Source: Sphingomonas zeae
GTDB lineage: Bacteria; Pseudomonadota; Alphaproteobacteria; Sphingomonadales; Sphingomonadaceae
DNA length: 64,000 nt
Direction of reading: 5' to 3'
Assembly: GCF_014197135.1 (NCBI RefSeq)
Contig: NZ_JACIFA010000014.1
Span: 1-64,000, forward strand
The translations under genes and the position numbers were made by a program. The notes under the pieces are model-generated. The model saw only the letters and a list, made by a program, of their open reading frames with translations. It was not told where the DNA came from and ran no database searches. This document shows, in pieces, positions 33,862-41,817 of this stretch (position 1 is the stretch's first letter; the number at the start of each line of letters is the position of its first letter).

Positions 33862-35732
33862 GCGCCGCTCCTCCGCGGTCGCTGGGGCCAGAACCATCCG
33901 GTCAGGGCTGCGCCGATCGGCACCGCGCCGACCACAATGGCCCAGGGCGTGAAGATGCTGGCGATGAACATCGCGCTGACCGCCAGCGCCGACAGGAGCG
34001 GCCATATGGAGGGCGACGCGCTTTTCTGCCGATAGAGCGGATCGGCGTCGGTGACCGAGGTGATGAGGACCTCCCGCCGCGCGATCGCCACCCCGTCCGC
34101 GACACGCAGCGGACGACCGCCGTTCCACATTGGGGTCAGGCCGTCGACCATCGGCGTATAGGCCAGGTTCCACGAGGGCGCAGGCGCCTCGCCCGCCCAT
34201 TCGAGCGTTGATCCGCCCCAGGGATCGCCGCCCGATGGCGCGCCCCGCCAATAGCTGACCAGCGCATTGGCGACAAACACCAGCCCGCCCGCCACCGCGA
34301 CGACGCTGCCCAGGGTCGCGACCTGGTTCAGCCCCTCCCAGCCCATGCCCGCCGGATAGGTATAGACCCGGCGCGGCATTCCCATGAGGCCGAGCAGATG
34401 CATCGGGAAGAAACCCAGATTGAACCCGCCGACGATCAGCGCGAAGGCGATCCTCCCCCAGCGCTCCGACATCATCCGCCCCGTCGCCTTGGGGTACCAG
34501 TAGCAGAACGCGCCGAAGAGCGGGAACATTGCGCCGCCGACCAGCACATAATGGAAATGCGCCACGATGAAGTAGCTGTCGGTCAGCTGCAGATCGAGCG
34601 CCGCCGACGCCGTCATCACGCCCGATAGTCCGCCGATAACGAAGGTCGTGACGAACCCGATCACCCACAGCATCGGCGTCGCCAGCCAAGGCCGCCCGCT
34701 CCACATGGTCGCGATCCAGCAGAATATCTGGAGCCCTGCGGGCAGCGCGATCGCCATGCTGGCGGCCGTGTAGAAATTGTTGCCGAGGCGCGGAAGCCCG
34801 ACCGCGAACATGTGGTGCACCCACAGACCAAAGGCGAGTGCACCGATCGACAGGATCGCCAGCACGATCACCGAATGGCCGAACAGCGGACGACGCGAAA
34901 ACGTCTCGACGATCGCCGAGACGAAGCCGGTTGCGGGCACGAAGATGATGTACACCTCCGGATGGCCGAAAAACCAGAAAAGGTGCTGGAAGAGCAGTAC
35001 GTCTCCGCCGCTGGCGGGCGAGAAGAAATGGGTGGAGACCAGCCGGTCGGCGATCAGCATCGACGTCACCAGCATGATCGCGGGCATCGACAGGATCGTC
35101 ATGATCGACGCGACGAGCATGGCCCAAAGAAAGACGGGCATTCTGGCCAAAGTCATGCCGGGCGGGCGCATCTTCAGGATGGTCGCGGCGACGTTGACCG
35201 AAGCGGCGAGCGCGGCAACCTCGGTAAAGGTGATCATCTGCGCCCAGATGTCGGCCCGGTGGCCGGGCGCATAGGCCGGGCCGCTGAGCGGCGGATATTC
35301 GAACCAGCCGAGATCGGGGGTGATGTCCAGCGCATGGCTGATCCACAGCGTCAGCACCCCGCCCAGATACAGCCAGTAGCTGAAAGCCCCCAGCCGGGGA
35401 AAGGCCATGTTGCGTTGCCCCAGCATCAGCGGGACCAGCCATAGGGCCATGGCCTCCATCACCGGCACCGAGACAAGGAACAACATCGTCGACCCGTGCA
35501 GCGAGAAGCTTTCATTGTAGAGCTGCGGCCCCATCCGGACATTTTCGGGCGTCGACAGTTGCCACCGCATGTCGAGCGCCAGCATGCCTGCCAGGAACAT
35601 CAACAGCAGCGCGGTTACGATATAGCGCGCCGCGATCCGCTTGTGATCGACCGTAGTCAGGAAACCCCATAGCCCCGGGGGATCGCGCCAGGTCAGCGAC
35701 AGGCGGTCGAGCCGATCCTGATCGGGCCTCAT
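33858..35732 (-). CDS. ctaD: Cytochrome c oxidase subunit I
   Basis: Catalytic subunit of 624 residues, 12 or more transmembrane helices. All metal ligands are visible: the first low-spin haem His in SFSLHGSTMLF, the CuB His and cross-linked Tyr in GHPEVYIIF, the HH pair in LWVHHMFAVG, and the late pair in VAHFHYVLVGG. The Glu in GHPEVY marks a type A1 oxidase with D and K proton channels. It reduces oxygen to water and pumps protons. Start and stop each overlap the neighbouring genes by 4 nt (35729-35732 and 33858-33861), so translation is coupled through the operon. Confidence 0.96.
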   Translation of the reverse strand: MRPDQDRLDRLSLTWRDPPGLWGFLTTVDHKRIAARYIVTALLLMFLAGMLALDMRWQLSTPENVRMGPQLYNESFSLHGSTMLFLVSVPVMEAMALWLVPLMLGQRNMAFPRLGAFSYWLYLGGVLTLWISHALDITPDLGWFEYPPLSGPAYAPGHRADIWAQMITFTEVAALAASVNVAATILKMRPPGMTLARMPVFLWAMLVASIMTILSMPAIMLVTSMLIADRLVSTHFFSPASGGDVLLFQHLFWFFGHPEVYIIFVPATGFVSAIVETFSRRPLFGHSVIVLAILSIGALAFGLWVHHMFAVGLPRLGNNFYTAASMAIALPAGLQIFCWIATMWSGRPWLATPMLWVIGFVTTFVIGGLSGVMTASAALDLQLTDSYFIVAHFHYVLVGGAMFPLFGAFCYWYPKATGRMMSERWGRIAFALIVGGFNLGFFPMHLLGLMGMPRRVYTYPAGMGWEGLNQVATLGSVVAVAGGLVFVANALVSYWRGAPSGGDPWGGSTLEWAGEAPAPSWNLAYTPMVDGLTPMWNGGRPLRVADGVAIARREVLITSVTDADPLYRQKSASPSIWPLLSALAVSAMFIASIFTPWAIVVGAVPIGAALTGWFWPQRPRRSGA

Positions 35733-36691
35733 TTCAGGCTCTCCATATAGGCGGCGAGCGCGTCGGCGTCAGGACCCGATAGGGGCACGGCCGGCATCGA
35801 CGTGCCCGGCTTCAACGCCTGAGGCTGCGTGATCCATCCCTGCAGGTTGCCACGCGTCATGGTCAGCGTGCCCGCCGCGATCGACTTTCGCGACGCGAGA
35901 TGTGTCAGGTCCGGCCCGACGCGCCCCGACGCCCCCGTTCCGCGAATGGCGTGGCAAACGGCGCAGGCGTTCGCGAATACCGCCGCGCCGCGCGAGGCCG
36001 GTGATGGGGCGGGCCGCGCCTGCTCCGTCAGCCAGGCCTCAAACGCAGCGACACTCTCCACCTTCACGTCGAGCGCCATATGGGCGTGCTGCGTCCCGCA
36101 AAACTCTGCGCATTGGCCGCGAAACCAGCCGACGCGACGGGGCGTCAGGTCGAGCACGTTGCGGCGGCCGGGGATCATGTCGAGCTTGCCCGCGACATTG
36201 GGCACCCAAAAGCTATGGATCACGTCTGCAGAGCCCAGAGCGACGCGCGTCGTCCGGTCCAGCGGCAGATGGAGTTCATTGGCGGTTTCGATCCATCGCC
36301 CGGTCGCGGGATCGCGATATTCGATCCGCCACCACCATTGATGCCCGGTGACGCGCACCATCATCGCGCCCTGCCTCCGCGAGGCGAATACGGCGCGGTC
36401 GGCCACGAAGCTGCCGACGATCAGGACGGTCAGGCCGATGACGATGACGATGGCTGCCCCCCAGAGACTGCGCTCCGGCACCTCTGCGGCCTGGCCCGCC
36501 GAACGGACGCGCCGCAGGCTCCAGCCCAGTCCGACGAGGACCAGCGCATAGATTCCGCCGCACACCGCCATCATGAGCAGGAACAGATTGTGCAACGCCG
36601 TCGCCTGATCGCCGCCGGGCGCCAGCGGCGACTGCACCCCCTGGCATCCGGCGAGCAAGAGCATGATAGCCACCACGCCGATCCGTGTCAT
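35729..36691 (-). CDS. ctaC: Cytochrome c oxidase subunit II fused to cytochrome c (caa3 type)
   Basis: Protein of 320 residues. The start at 36691 gives a lipoprotein signal (MTRIGVVAIMLLLAGC, Cys16 lipidated). Two transmembrane helices follow (about 40-62 and 82-105), then the cupredoxin domain with a full CuA set: His in VIHSFWVPN and CAEFCGTQHAHM. A C-terminal cytochrome c domain (from about 235) carries CAVCH and a Met ligand near KPGTSMPAVPL. The fusion defines a caa3-type oxidase that takes electrons from membrane-bound cytochrome c. It overlaps the upstream cytochrome gene and downstream ctaD by ATGA. Confidence 0.95.
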   Translation of the reverse strand: MTRIGVVAIMLLLAGCQGVQSPLAPGGDQATALHNLFLLMMAVCGGIYALVLVGLGWSLRRVRSAGQAAEVPERSLWGAAIVIVIGLTVLIVGSFVADRAVFASRRQGAMMVRVTGHQWWWRIEYRDPATGRWIETANELHLPLDRTTRVALGSADVIHSFWVPNVAGKLDMIPGRRNVLDLTPRRVGWFRGQCAEFCGTQHAHMALDVKVESVAAFEAWLTEQARPAPSPASRGAAVFANACAVCHAIRGTGASGRVGPDLTHLASRKSIAAGTLTMTRGNLQGWITQPQALKPGTSMPAVPLSGPDADALAAYMESLK

Positions 36692-37146
36692 TGCGGCCCC
36701 CGCCATGTCGCGGCTTGGGGTTCGGATCTTTGATCGAGCATCTGCCGCCGCCGTTTCTGAGGCGTGTGCCGCTCCAGGTCCCGTACATAGGCGGTCAATT
36801 GCCAGAGCTGTTCGTCGGGGATGCGCGTGGCGTAAGACCGATCGCCATGGCCATGTGCGATCGATGCGAAGACAGCTGGGAAGTCGGCCCCCCGCCGCAG
36901 CCCGTCGGCGAGGTCGCGTGTTCCGGGAGCGCCGTCGTGGTGGCAGCCGGCACAGCCATAATATTGAAAATATCGGCCGCCCTGCGCGATCTGCCACACA
37001 TTGCCCTGGAACAGGGCGATGCGCGGGTCCTTCTTACCGACCGGCGCGGTTTGTGCCACGGTCGGTCCGATGTCACGCGCCTCCTTGCCGCACGCGCTGA
37101 TCAGACAGGCCAAGACCATCACCCTCCCCGGCCGCCATTGCGCCAC
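36688..37146 (-). CDS. Cytochrome c, probable lipoprotein, first gene of the oxidase operon
   Basis: Class I cytochrome c of about 152 residues. The start is uncertain: a GTG at 37146 has GGAGGG 4 nt upstream and gives a charged n-region before VMVLACLISAC, a likely lipobox. ATG codons at 37119 and 37194 are alternatives. The haem site is CAGCH in YYGCAGCHHDGAPG, and a C-terminal helix TAYVRDLERHTP completes the fold. Its stop overlaps the ctaC start (ATGA). A lipid-anchored cytochrome encoded with a caa3 oxidase would feed electrons from the bc1 complex to the haem c of subunit II. Confidence 0.8.
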   Translation of the reverse strand: MAQWRPGRVMVLACLISACGKEARDIGPTVAQTAPVGKKDPRIALFQGNVWQIAQGGRYFQYYGCAGCHHDGAPGTRDLADGLRRGADFPAVFASIAHGHGDRSYATRIPDEQLWQLTAYVRDLERHTPQKRRRQMLDQRSEPQAATWRGPQ

Positions 37147-37408
37147 ATGACCCTCCACCGCCTGGTCGGGCGACCCTAATCCGGATCGCGCCATGTGCCA
37201 TAATCCATGTGAAGTGATGGCGGGGCCTATCCCTTTGAATCCGTTTATCTCTAAGGCAGCGCCCTAGCCGTATGGATGATCGAGCGAGTCGTCCCTTCGC
37301 CTTTCCTCATCGCCCCTGTGCTGATCTGTGATAGCCGGTTGATGCCCCGCCATTTCGGAACGACGCGATCTTGCCCCTGTTGTGTCTTCCAGCAGCAAGG
37401 AGCGAGCC

Positions 37409-37690
37409 ATGAAAGCCGTCATATGGCATGACATCGGCGATATCCGCATACAGGAACCCACCGATGTGATCGGCGTGGAGGCGGAACATGCCCATGATGG
37501 TTCCGCCGCCGAACGGGCCGATAGCGATAAGGACGCGGATCAGCTCGACCAGATCGCTCCCGATTACCGAGACACCCCACCCTTCATGCCAGGAGACGCC
37601 CCGACTCAGGCGCTACGGTGGGCGGTAAAAGCCCTGGCCAAAGCGGGCACGCTGTCGATCATCGGCGTCTATCCGCCGGCGGCCGCCTGA
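37409..37690 (+). pseudogene. Zinc alcohol dehydrogenase remnant with internal deletion
   Basis: The first 19 residues (MKAVIWHDIGDIRIQEPTD) are the typical N-terminus of the glutathione-independent formaldehyde dehydrogenase-like zinc ADHs. They are followed at once by VIGVEAEHAHDG and then APTQALRWAVKALAKAGTLSIIGVYPP, segments that lie some 180 or more residues later in intact proteins. The frame then stops about 90 residues early. All zinc ligands and the nucleotide-binding core are gone, so the product cannot be active. The deletion is in frame, which is why the piece is still open. A good ribosome binding site (AAGGAGCGA) remains. Confidence 0.8.
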
Positions 37691-37707
37691 GACAGGGATA
37701 CCGCCTC

Positions 37708-38091
37708 ATGAACCGCAAACGCGCCTTCCTGGTACTTACTGGCGTGCTGGCGGCTGTGTTCCTGCTGCTCGGTGGATTGTTCGTCTGTGCACCCGAAGCG
37801 GGGGCCGCTATTTACGGCGTGCCCGGTAACGATCGGAGCGCGCTGATCTATGTCCGCGCTGTCGCCATTCGCGATCTCGCATTGTCCGCCTATCTGATCG
37901 GGCTGGCTCGGGCCGAAAACATTCGGGCGTTGACGATCCTTTGCGCCGCAACGATCGTCATCCCTATCGGAGACATGGCGTTGCTGATGCTGTCAGGCAC
38001 CGGCGGCGCCCCTCACTATTTTTTGCATATGAGCAGCCTGCTGTGCTTTGCGGCCACCGCGCTGTGGGGGCATCGCCTCACGAGGCGATAG
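37708..38091 (+). CDS. DUF4267-like four-helix membrane protein
   Basis: Protein of 127 residues with four hydrophobic segments (about 6-28, 48-66, 74-95 and 103-120) and a conserved-looking middle YVRAVAIRDLALSAYLIGLA, as in DUF4267 proteins. Function is unknown. It follows the alcohol dehydrogenase remnant by 17 bp and may once have been its operon partner. The next gene on this strand, marR, is 140 bp downstream and has its own operator, so this gene seems to stand alone now. Confidence 0.75.
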   Translation: MNRKRAFLVLTGVLAAVFLLLGGLFVCAPEAGAAIYGVPGNDRSALIYVRAVAIRDLALSAYLIGLARAENIRALTILCAATIVIPIGDMALLMLSGTGGAPHYFLHMSSLLCFAATALWGHRLTRR

Positions 38092-38205
38092 ATGGCAGAA
38101 AAGCTGATGCAAGACGGCTTCGTCGGGTTGCCGCGCCATGCGGCATCAGCGCGGCAAGGGAGGCGTGCCTGGAGCGCCCGGTTCAGAGACAATTTGCATT
38201 CATCT

Positions 38206-38225
38206 AGATAGATAGCTACCTATCT
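38206..38225. promoter_or_regulatory. Palindromic operator in front of marR
   Basis: AGATAGATAGCTACCTATCT is a 20-bp palindrome with 18 of 20 positions symmetric, ending 6 nt before the marR start codon. MarR proteins bind 16-20-bp AT-rich palindromes and usually repress their own operon. The site therefore probably controls marR and the four efflux genes that follow. The transcript start must lie close to or within it. Confidence 0.7.
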
Positions 38226-38231
38226 TCTTAT

Positions 38232-38684
38232 ATGTCTGATTCTCGAAGCCAGCTCGAACGCCGCTTGGCGACGGCGCTGATCCCCCTGGCGCGCAGCTAC
38301 CGGCGGCATCTCGATCGAGCGTTGGCGGAGCTGTCACTTTCACACTCGTCCGCCCTCGCGGTGATGTTGCTAGGTCGCATGGAGGACGGCGTGCGCCAGG
38401 GCATGTTGGCGGAGCAGCTTGGCGTGGAAGGTCCATCGGTCGTACCGCTCGTCGACCAGATCGAACGGGCAGGACTGGCCGAGCGGCGCGCCGATGCGAC
38501 CGACAAGCGCGCCAAGACGATCCACCTTACATCAGCCGGCCGCGCGCTCGCCGCACAGGCGGAGGTTCGCTCCACGGAAATCCGGGCTGCGCTCTTCGCC
38601 GGTGTCCCGGCCGGTGATCTGGCCATCGCGATCGGCGTGCTAGAGCGGCTTGGCCAGGCGATCGGCTCCTCCGAGACGGATTGA
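38232..38684 (+). CDS. MarR-family transcriptional regulator of the efflux operon
   Basis: Protein of 150 residues with a central winged helix: LSHSSALAVMLLGRME, then MLAEQLGVEGPSVVPLVDQI as the recognition helix region, and the wing RADATDKRAKTIHLTSAG. MarR proteins often sense aromatic acids, which fits the FUSC-type efflux genes behind it. Its stop is 4 bp before the FUSC start. The near-perfect palindrome just upstream of its start is the likely autoregulatory site. Confidence 0.92.
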   Translation: MSDSRSQLERRLATALIPLARSYRRHLDRALAELSLSHSSALAVMLLGRMEDGVRQGMLAEQLGVEGPSVVPLVDQIERAGLAERRADATDKRAKTIHLTSAGRALAAQAEVRSTEIRAALFAGVPAGDLAIAIGVLERLGQAIGSSETD

Positions 38685-38688
38685 GCAT

Positions 38689-40698
38689 ATGCGCATCGGG
38701 GTGCGGGAGGCGGCGTTTTCCGTCAATTGCTTCGCGGCGGCGATGCTGGCGCTGGTCGTGTCGTTCCGGCTTGGGCTGGATCGGCCGTTCTGGGCGATGG
38801 CGACCGTATACATCACCAGCCAGCCGCTGAGCGGGGCGGTGCGCTCCAAGGCGGTGTTCCGCCTGATCGGCACCATCGTCGGGGCGAGCGCCACCGTGGT
38901 GCTCGTACCGTTGCTGGTCAACGCGCCGGTCTTGCTGTCGCTGGCGCTCGCGCTCTGGGTTGCGGGTTGCCAGTTCGTCTCGCTGCTCGACCGAACGCCC
39001 CGTTCCTACCTCTTCATGCTTGCCGGCTATACCGCCGCGATCGTCGGCTTTCCGAGCGTCACCCACCCGGAGGCGATTTTTCAGGTCGCCGTGCTCCGCG
39101 CGCAGGAGATCGGCATCGGCGTCACTTGCGCGGCCGTCATCCACGCCGTCTTCTGGCCGCGCAGCGTCACCACATTGCTACGGACGCGGCTTCAGGCTGT
39201 ACTCGACGAGGCGGAAAGCTGGATTGCCGACTCGCTCGCCCCCGAGAAGCTGGCACGTACGGATGCCAAGCGACGCCGCCTCGCCGCCGACGTCACGGAA
39301 CTGCATGTGATGGCCACGCATGTGCCGTTCGATACCGCGACGCAGCGGCCGACCAAAGCCGTGCTCGCGGCGCTGCAGGACCGGTTCGTACTGCTTATTC
39401 CCCTCGTGTCCGCCGTCGAGGACCGCATCCGCAGCGTTGCGGCAATAGACGCCATCCCTGCCCCCGTGGCTGCGCTGGTCGACGATGTCCGCCGCTGGTC
39501 CCGTGCGCCGGACAGCGCCACGCCGGCCGCCCTCGCCGCGCGCTGCGAGGCGCTGTCCGCCGACCAACCCATGCGGACTTGGGCAGACCTGCTGATCGTC
39601 AATCTGCTCGACCGCCTCGGTGAGTTGGTCACGGCGCTGGACACGACCCGGCATGTTGCCGCGCAGGTGACGGCGCCCGACGCGCCGATGCCGGAGCATG
39701 TCCGCTCCCTGCTGCGCGAGCGGCAGCGGCGGCCGCTTCACCGAGACTATGCCCTGGCGCTGTTATCCGCCGTCGCGACGGCGATCGCGATCCTGGGCTG
39801 CTGCGCCTTCTGGATCGTCACCTCCTGGCCGGAAGGGGCGGTCGCGGCGATGATCGCTGCGGTCGTATGCTGTTTCTTTGCGACGATGGACGATCCGGTT
39901 CCGGCCCAACGAGGATTCCTGATCTGGACCGCCGTGTCGCTGCCGCTGACGGCGCTTTACCTCTTCGCGCTTCTTCCGCTGGTGCACAGCTTTGAAATGC
40001 TGGCGCTGGTGCTGGCACCGGCGCTGCTGATTTCCGGCGCGCTGCTTGCGTTGCCGCATTGGTATGGCCGGATGATGCCAATGATCCTCGGCCTGGCGGG
40101 TGGCCTTGCATTGACCAACACCTTCTCCGCCGACGCGGTAGGTTTCTTCAATGGTGGCATCGCCCAGCTCATCGGGGTGGCGGCCGCGATCCTCGCAACC
40201 CGGCTCTTTCGCAGTCTCGGCGCCGGAACCGGCATTCGTCGGCTGCGTCGCGCGGGCTGGCGCGAACTCGCCGATCTCGCGTCCCGCCCATCCAGCCTCG
40301 CGATCGCGACGTGGAGGAGCCGGATGTTCGACCGGGTGGGACTGCTCGCCGCGCGCGTGGGCGATATCGACCGGGCGGATCGGGATGTCGGGATGGCGGC
40401 GTTGCGCGAATTGCGGGTGGGCATGAATGTGGCCCAGCTCGCACCCGAACGGGTCGGCGACACCCCGGAAATCGCGGCATTGCGGTCGGACATCGCAGCA
40501 TATTTCCGCACCTGCGCCATCGAAGGGGCAGCGGTACCGGCCCCCACGCTGCGTGTACGGATCGATGCGGCCATCGCGTCCGCGATCGACCTGCCCATCT
40601 CGGAATCCCGATCGAACGAGCTCATCGCGCTGACCGGGCTGCGGCGGAACTTCTTTCCGCACGCGCCCGCCTGGGAAACGCAGAAGGAGGCGGCGTGA
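38689..40698 (+). CDS. FUSC-family (AaeB/fusaric-acid-resistance type) inner-membrane efflux protein
   Basis: Protein of 669 residues with two blocks of hydrophobic helices, about residues 10-150 and 360-510, separated by a long helical soluble region, the usual layout of AaeB/FusB proteins. The N-terminal FRLGLDRPFWAMATVYITSQ is typical of the FUSC domain. It should export aromatic carboxylic acids or similar weak acids together with the membrane fusion protein and outer-membrane factor downstream. The start at 38689 follows the MarR stop by 4 bp, and its stop overlaps the DUF1656 start by one base (TGATG). Confidence 0.92.
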   Translation: MRIGVREAAFSVNCFAAAMLALVVSFRLGLDRPFWAMATVYITSQPLSGAVRSKAVFRLIGTIVGASATVVLVPLLVNAPVLLSLALALWVAGCQFVSLLDRTPRSYLFMLAGYTAAIVGFPSVTHPEAIFQVAVLRAQEIGIGVTCAAVIHAVFWPRSVTTLLRTRLQAVLDEAESWIADSLAPEKLARTDAKRRRLAADVTELHVMATHVPFDTATQRPTKAVLAALQDRFVLLIPLVSAVEDRIRSVAAIDAIPAPVAALVDDVRRWSRAPDSATPAALAARCEALSADQPMRTWADLLIVNLLDRLGELVTALDTTRHVAAQVTAPDAPMPEHVRSLLRERQRRPLHRDYALALLSAVATAIAILGCCAFWIVTSWPEGAVAAMIAAVVCCFFATMDDPVPAQRGFLIWTAVSLPLTALYLFALLPLVHSFEMLALVLAPALLISGALLALPHWYGRMMPMILGLAGGLALTNTFSADAVGFFNGGIAQLIGVAAAILATRLFRSLGAGTGIRRLRRAGWRELADLASRPSSLAIATWRSRMFDRVGLLAARVGDIDRADRDVGMAALRELRVGMNVAQLAPERVGDTPEIAALRSDIAAYFRTCAIEGAAVPAPTLRVRIDAAIASAIDLPISESRSNELIALTGLRRNFFPHAPAWETQKEAA

Positions 40699-40919
40699 TG
40701 GGAGAAGTCGATCTGGCCGGGGTTTACGTCCACCCGCTGCTGATCGCCGCCATTCTGGCGTTCGTTGCCGCGGAGGCCGTCGGCTGGCTGCTCGGACGCC
40801 TGCGCCTCTATCGCTTTGTCTGGCATCGCGGCCTGTTCGACGTGGCACTCATCATTCTCTTTTGGGCTGGCTTCGCCTCGCTCCTCAACGGCGGCAATGT
40901 CGCTGCCCTTTTCGGTTAG
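40698..40919 (+). CDS. DUF1656 (AaeX-like) small membrane protein
   Basis: Protein of 73 residues with two hydrophobic segments (about 13-32 and 45-64) and the family pattern GVYVHPLLIAAILAFV and WHRGLFDVALIILF. DUF1656 proteins are nearly always encoded between FUSC and HlyD genes, as AaeX is in the aaeXAB operon. The exact role is unknown; they are presumed accessory subunits of the pump. It begins on the last base of the FUSC stop codon, and the HlyD gene starts 4 bp after its own stop. Confidence 0.9.
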   Translation: MGEVDLAGVYVHPLLIAAILAFVAAEAVGWLLGRLRLYRFVWHRGLFDVALIILFWAGFASLLNGGNVAALFG

Positions 40920-40923
40920 AAAA

Positions 40924-41817
40924 ATGAACAAGACTGCATTTCTGCGCGTCGCCGTGACGCTGATGGTCGTGGTCCTTGCCGGTCTCGCGGGGCAACGCCT
41001 GTGGGCTCATTACGAGGAGGATCCATGGACCCGCGACGGGCGCGTCCGGGCCGATGTGGTCCAGGTGGCACCCGACGTGTCTGGGTTGATCACCAGGGTC
41101 CTTGTTCGCGACAATCAGCAGGTGGCCAGCGGCGCGCCGCTGTTCGAAGTCGACCGGCCACGGTACCAGCTGGCCGTGGCGCAGGCGCAGGCGGCCGTCG
41201 CGGCCCAGCAGGTGCAGCTCGCCCAGGCTCGGCGCGAGGCAAGGCGCAACCAGTCATTGGGCGATCTCGTTGCCGGAGAAGTTCGGGAACAGAGCCTGGC
41301 CAAAGTCGCCCAACTCGACGCGTCTCTGGCGCAAGCGCGGACCGCCCTGGACACCGCCCGCCTTAACCTCGCCCGGACGGTGGTTCGCGCGAGCGTGGCG
41401 GGGACAGTGACCAACCTGGACTTGCGCCCCGGCGACTACGCCACCGCTGGCCATCCGGAATTTGCGATCATCGACAGAAGCTCGCTCCATATCATCGGCT
41501 ATTTCGAGGAAACGAAGCTGGCCCGTATCCATGTCGGCGATCCGGTGCAGGTGCGCCTGATGGGCGATGCGAGCATGATTGCAGGGCATGTCCAAAGCAT
41601 CGCTGGCGGCATCGAGGACCGCGATCGCAATTCCGGCGCAAACCTGCTGGCCAATGTGAATCCGACCTTCAGCTGGGTCCGGCTCGCGCAGCGCATCCCC
41701 GTCCGCGTCGCCATCGATCGGTTGCCCGCCGGGACCGAGCTGGTGGTCGGCCGCACGGCGACCGTCGAGGTGCTGCCGCCAGCGAAGCCGAGCCATATGC
41801 CGGGAGCACGGGCATGA
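40924..41817 (+). CDS. HlyD-family membrane fusion protein (AaeA/EmrA-like)
   Basis: Protein of 297 residues: one N-terminal membrane helix (about 8-27), a split biotinyl-lipoyl-like domain (VQVAPDVSGLITRVLVRDNQ and VRASVAGTVTNLDLRPGDY), a helical hairpin between them (about 85-155, Ala/Gln-rich), and a beta-barrel domain to the end. It bridges the FUSC pump and the outer-membrane factor. The EEDPWTRDGRVRADVV segment after the helix is characteristic of the AaeA group. Its stop overlaps the next start as ATGA (41814-41817). Confidence 0.93.
   Translation: MNKTAFLRVAVTLMVVVLAGLAGQRLWAHYEEDPWTRDGRVRADVVQVAPDVSGLITRVLVRDNQQVASGAPLFEVDRPRYQLAVAQAQAAVAAQQVQLAQARREARRNQSLGDLVAGEVREQSLAKVAQLDASLAQARTALDTARLNLARTVVRASVAGTVTNLDLRPGDYATAGHPEFAIIDRSSLHIIGYFEETKLARIHVGDPVQVRLMGDASMIAGHVQSIAGGIEDRDRNSGANLLANVNPTFSWVRLAQRIPVRVAIDRLPAGTELVVGRTATVEVLPPAKPSHMPGARA

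Noticed and set aside
33241..35442. 733-codon minus-strand frame that runs from inside ctaD into ctaE
   Set aside because: Only the last 206 codons match subunit III. The rest is out of frame with ctaD, which has all its metal ligands in another frame, so the long version is not a fusion protein.
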